In this document: one piece after another, positions 63,022 to 64,000 of the stretch | Layout of the letters: the number at the start of each line of letters is the position of its first letter | Numbering within the stretch: the stretch's first letter is position 1 | Assembly (NCBI RefSeq): GCF_004785955.1 | Contig: NZ_SJER01000001.1 | Span: 434,001-498,000, forward strand | DNA length: 64,000 nt | From: Halostella litorea | Lineage (GTDB): Archaea > Halobacteriota > Halobacteria > Halobacteriales > Natronoarchaeaceae | Reading direction: 5' to 3' | Translations under genes and position numbers: made by a program | The notes under the pieces: model-generated | Database searches by the model: none | What the model saw: the letters and a program-made list of their open reading frames with translations, nothing else | What the model was told of the DNA's origin: nothing

Positions 63022-63414
63022 CTATCTGCCACCGTTCTCACCCCCAACGGAGAGCCACCACGGCGGCGAGAGGTGCGTCCGTCCGGTGTCGAGGTCGGTC
63101 ACTGCGAGGTCCGAGCGGACCCACCGCCACCAGCACGAAGCGACGTGAGCGCACCAGCCGCGGTAGTGGTAGCCGTCACAGTCGCACTCGGCGCGTAGCG
63201 TGCCGTCGTAGATGGTGAACAGCACACGGTGGGGTTCTCCCTCGTCAAGAAGCACGACCCGCTCAGCGGCCGAGACTGGCCCGCCAGCGTCGGCCTCCTC
63301 CTGGGCGCGCCGCCAGGATGCCGACAGGGTCCAGTCCTCGGGGAACGTCAGCTGGTCGGGCTCGCCGAGCTTGCGCTCCAACTTCGCGGCCGCCTGGTCG
63401 ACGGCCTTGCTCAT
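63022..63414 (-). CDS. SWIM zinc-finger protein
   Basis: 130 residues. The SWIM motif CxCx(n)CxH is in ECDCDGYHYRGWCAHV (~77-92), with a following Cys. The N-terminal helix and the middle strand ERVVLLDEGEPHRVLFTIYDGTLRA complete a small domain. SWIM modules bind DNA or proteins. The ATG overlaps the end of the zinc-ribbon gene by 4 bases. Confidence 0.82.
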   Translation of the reverse strand: MSKAVDQAAAKLERKLGEPDQLTFPEDWTLSASWRRAQEEADAGGPVSAAERVVLLDEGEPHRVLFTIYDGTLRAECDCDGYHYRGWCAHVASCWWRWVRSDLAVTDLDTGRTHLSPPWWLSVGGENGGR

Positions 63415-63599
63415 AGCGGCACCTCGCTCGTCTTCGTGAGGCACCCACGGAGCTGGTCGGACTCACCGCCGCCGAACTCGTAGGTCCCGACGCGGCTGCA
63501 GATCTCGCACTCGTACTCCTCCCAGTGGCGGCCGTCCCGGTCCGGATCGCTCCCGTCTGTAACCCGGACTGGCCCACCGCACTGACACCGGAGGGTCAC
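63411..63599 (-). CDS. Zinc-ribbon protein next to attR
   Basis: 62 residues from a GTG at 63,599 (an earlier TTG or GTG is also possible). CQCGGPVRV and YECEICSRVG form a four-Cys ribbon. It is the first gene inside the right end of the provirus and is coupled to the SWIM gene by a 4-base overlap. Confidence 0.65.
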   Translation of the reverse strand: MTLRCQCGGPVRVTDGSDPDRDGRHWEEYECEICSRVGTYEFGGGESDQLRGCLTKTSEVPL

Positions 63600-63669
63600 A
63601 GCGACCACCCCCAAACCGAGAAACCAGAGGGTTCAGGTGTACCTCGGTGCCGTTGTGCGAAAGTGATTA

Positions 63670-63691
63670 AATTTCGAGTGGGACCGCCGTG
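63670..63691. repeat. attR (22-bp direct repeat)
   Basis: Perfect copy of attL. Bases 63,679-63,691 are the 3' end of the tRNA-Pro gene. The tRNA is intact here, so integration did not harm it. Confidence 0.9.
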
Positions 63692-63749
63692 ATTCGAACA
63701 CGGGTCCAACGCACCCCATGCGCAGAGGATACCACTACCCCACGGTCCC
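63679..63749 (-). tRNA. trnP: tRNA-Pro (anticodon GGG)
   Basis: 71 bases. The acceptor GGGACCG pairs with CGGUCCC and A is the discriminator. The T arm CCGUG-UUCGAAU-CACGG is perfect. The anticodon loop AUGGGGU has U33 followed by GGG, which reads proline codons CCC and CCU. The D arm starts GGGUAGUGGUAUCC. No CCA is encoded. A TTAATT element (~63,776) upstream could be its promoter. Confidence 0.93.
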
Positions 63750-63790
63750 GCGAGTGAAGCGAGGACCGTCGCACAATTAAGCGCTTCGTT

Positions 63791-64000
63791 TCAACCCCGC
63801 CACCGGAGGGCGGTCGCGGCCCAGGTGTACCCCGTCCCGGCCGCGACGAAGCAGACGACGTCGCCGGGTTCGACCCGACCGCGGGACAGGCCCTCGTCGA
63901 GCGCGAGCACCTGGTCGACGCTCTGGACGTGGCCGTAGTCGTCGAGGTAGTAGCCGTCGGTCTCCGGGTCGAGCCCCATCTCCTCGAAGTAGTAGTCGTG
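63791..64000 (-). CDS. FabH-like 3-oxoacyl synthase, C-terminal end (5' end outside window)
   Basis: 70 codons are visible from the right edge to the TGA at 63,791. The last part GDVVCFVAAGTGYTWAATALRW is the terminal thiolase-fold strand-helix of KAS III-type enzymes, with the Gly-rich loop that lines the active site. The upstream VQSVDQVLALDEGLSRG occupies the place of the usual catalytic-Asn region. Most of the gene lies beyond the window, so the reaction cannot be fixed. Confidence 0.8.
   Translation of the reverse strand, partial: HDYYFEEMGLDPETDGYYLDDYGHVQSVDQVLALDEGLSRGRVEPGDVVCFVAAGTGYTWAATALRWRG

Larger units (their letters stand above)
47826..63691. mobile_element. Integrated pleolipovirus-like provirus
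   Basis: About 15.84 kb lies between two copies of a 22-bp direct repeat, one of which contains the last 13 bases of a tRNA-Pro(GGG) gene. A tyrosine integrase gene adjoins the left repeat. The right half carries the pleolipovirus core block in the usual order: VP3-like membrane protein, VP4-like spike, two membrane proteins, VP8-like ATPase. Size, integrase and content fit the temperate group typified by SNJ2 (about 17 kb). The provirus boundaries are seen directly; that it can be induced is inferred. Confidence 0.9.

Noticed and set aside
47826-63691. IS-type transposase within or around the provirus
   Set aside because: No transposase frame with DDE or HUH signatures was found; only tyrosine recombinases are present.

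Overview
The window is chromosomal DNA of a halophilic archaeon (class Halobacteria). The base composition is very GC-rich, the proteins are acidic, Tat signals of the RRxxL type with lipoboxes are common, promoters are TATA/BRE-like with many leaderless starts, and the gene content is diagnostic: deoxyhypusine synthase, eIF1A, TFS, the bacterioruberin genes crtD-lyeJ-cruF with crtB, and a PGF-CTERM surface protein. I cannot name the genus from sequence alone.

Positions 1-47,800 are mostly ordinary host chromosome. They hold a membrane-bound Bat-like regulator (cut by the left edge), deoxyhypusine synthase, a glycosyltransferase, a nucleoside hydrolase, eIF1A, a VOC protein, an ABC exporter, a run of Tat-secreted proteins (15,988-20,672), a YchF/Obg GTPase, universal stress proteins, an ornithine-cyclodeaminase-type enzyme, the carotenoid cluster (28,924-33,130), a ZIP transporter, PEP carboxylase, TFS, beta-RFAP synthase, IlvD and KDPG aldolase. 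Embedded at 3,800-7,430 is an AT-richer island. In it a secreted GH5 (mannanase-like) lipoprotein and a GIY-YIG-like protein are separated and bounded by three diverged copies of one ~80-100 bp repeat, all in the same orientation.

Positions 47,826-63,691 are an integrated provirus of about 15.8 kb in the 3' end of a tRNA-Pro(GGG) gene (63,679-63,749), bounded by a 22-bp direct repeat. It has the conserved pleolipovirus block on the minus strand (VP3-like membrane protein, a 40-aa membrane peptide, VP4-like spike, two membrane proteins, VP8-like P-loop ATPase). It also has a translationally coupled five-gene operon (zinc-finger protein, zinc-ribbon protein, virus-encoded PCNA, Dam methylase, tyrosine integrase) and a second, compact integrase resembling the SNJ2 type. 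A plus-strand middle section holds two winged-helix regulators, a DUF7344 protein, VapBC and two lipoproteins. Its control regions contain tandem palindromes between divergent operons and three GGTACC sites at exact 11-bp spacing upstream of the virion operon. No replication initiator was recognised.

The last 210 bases are the C-terminal end of a thiolase-fold, FabH-like synthase that continues beyond the window.
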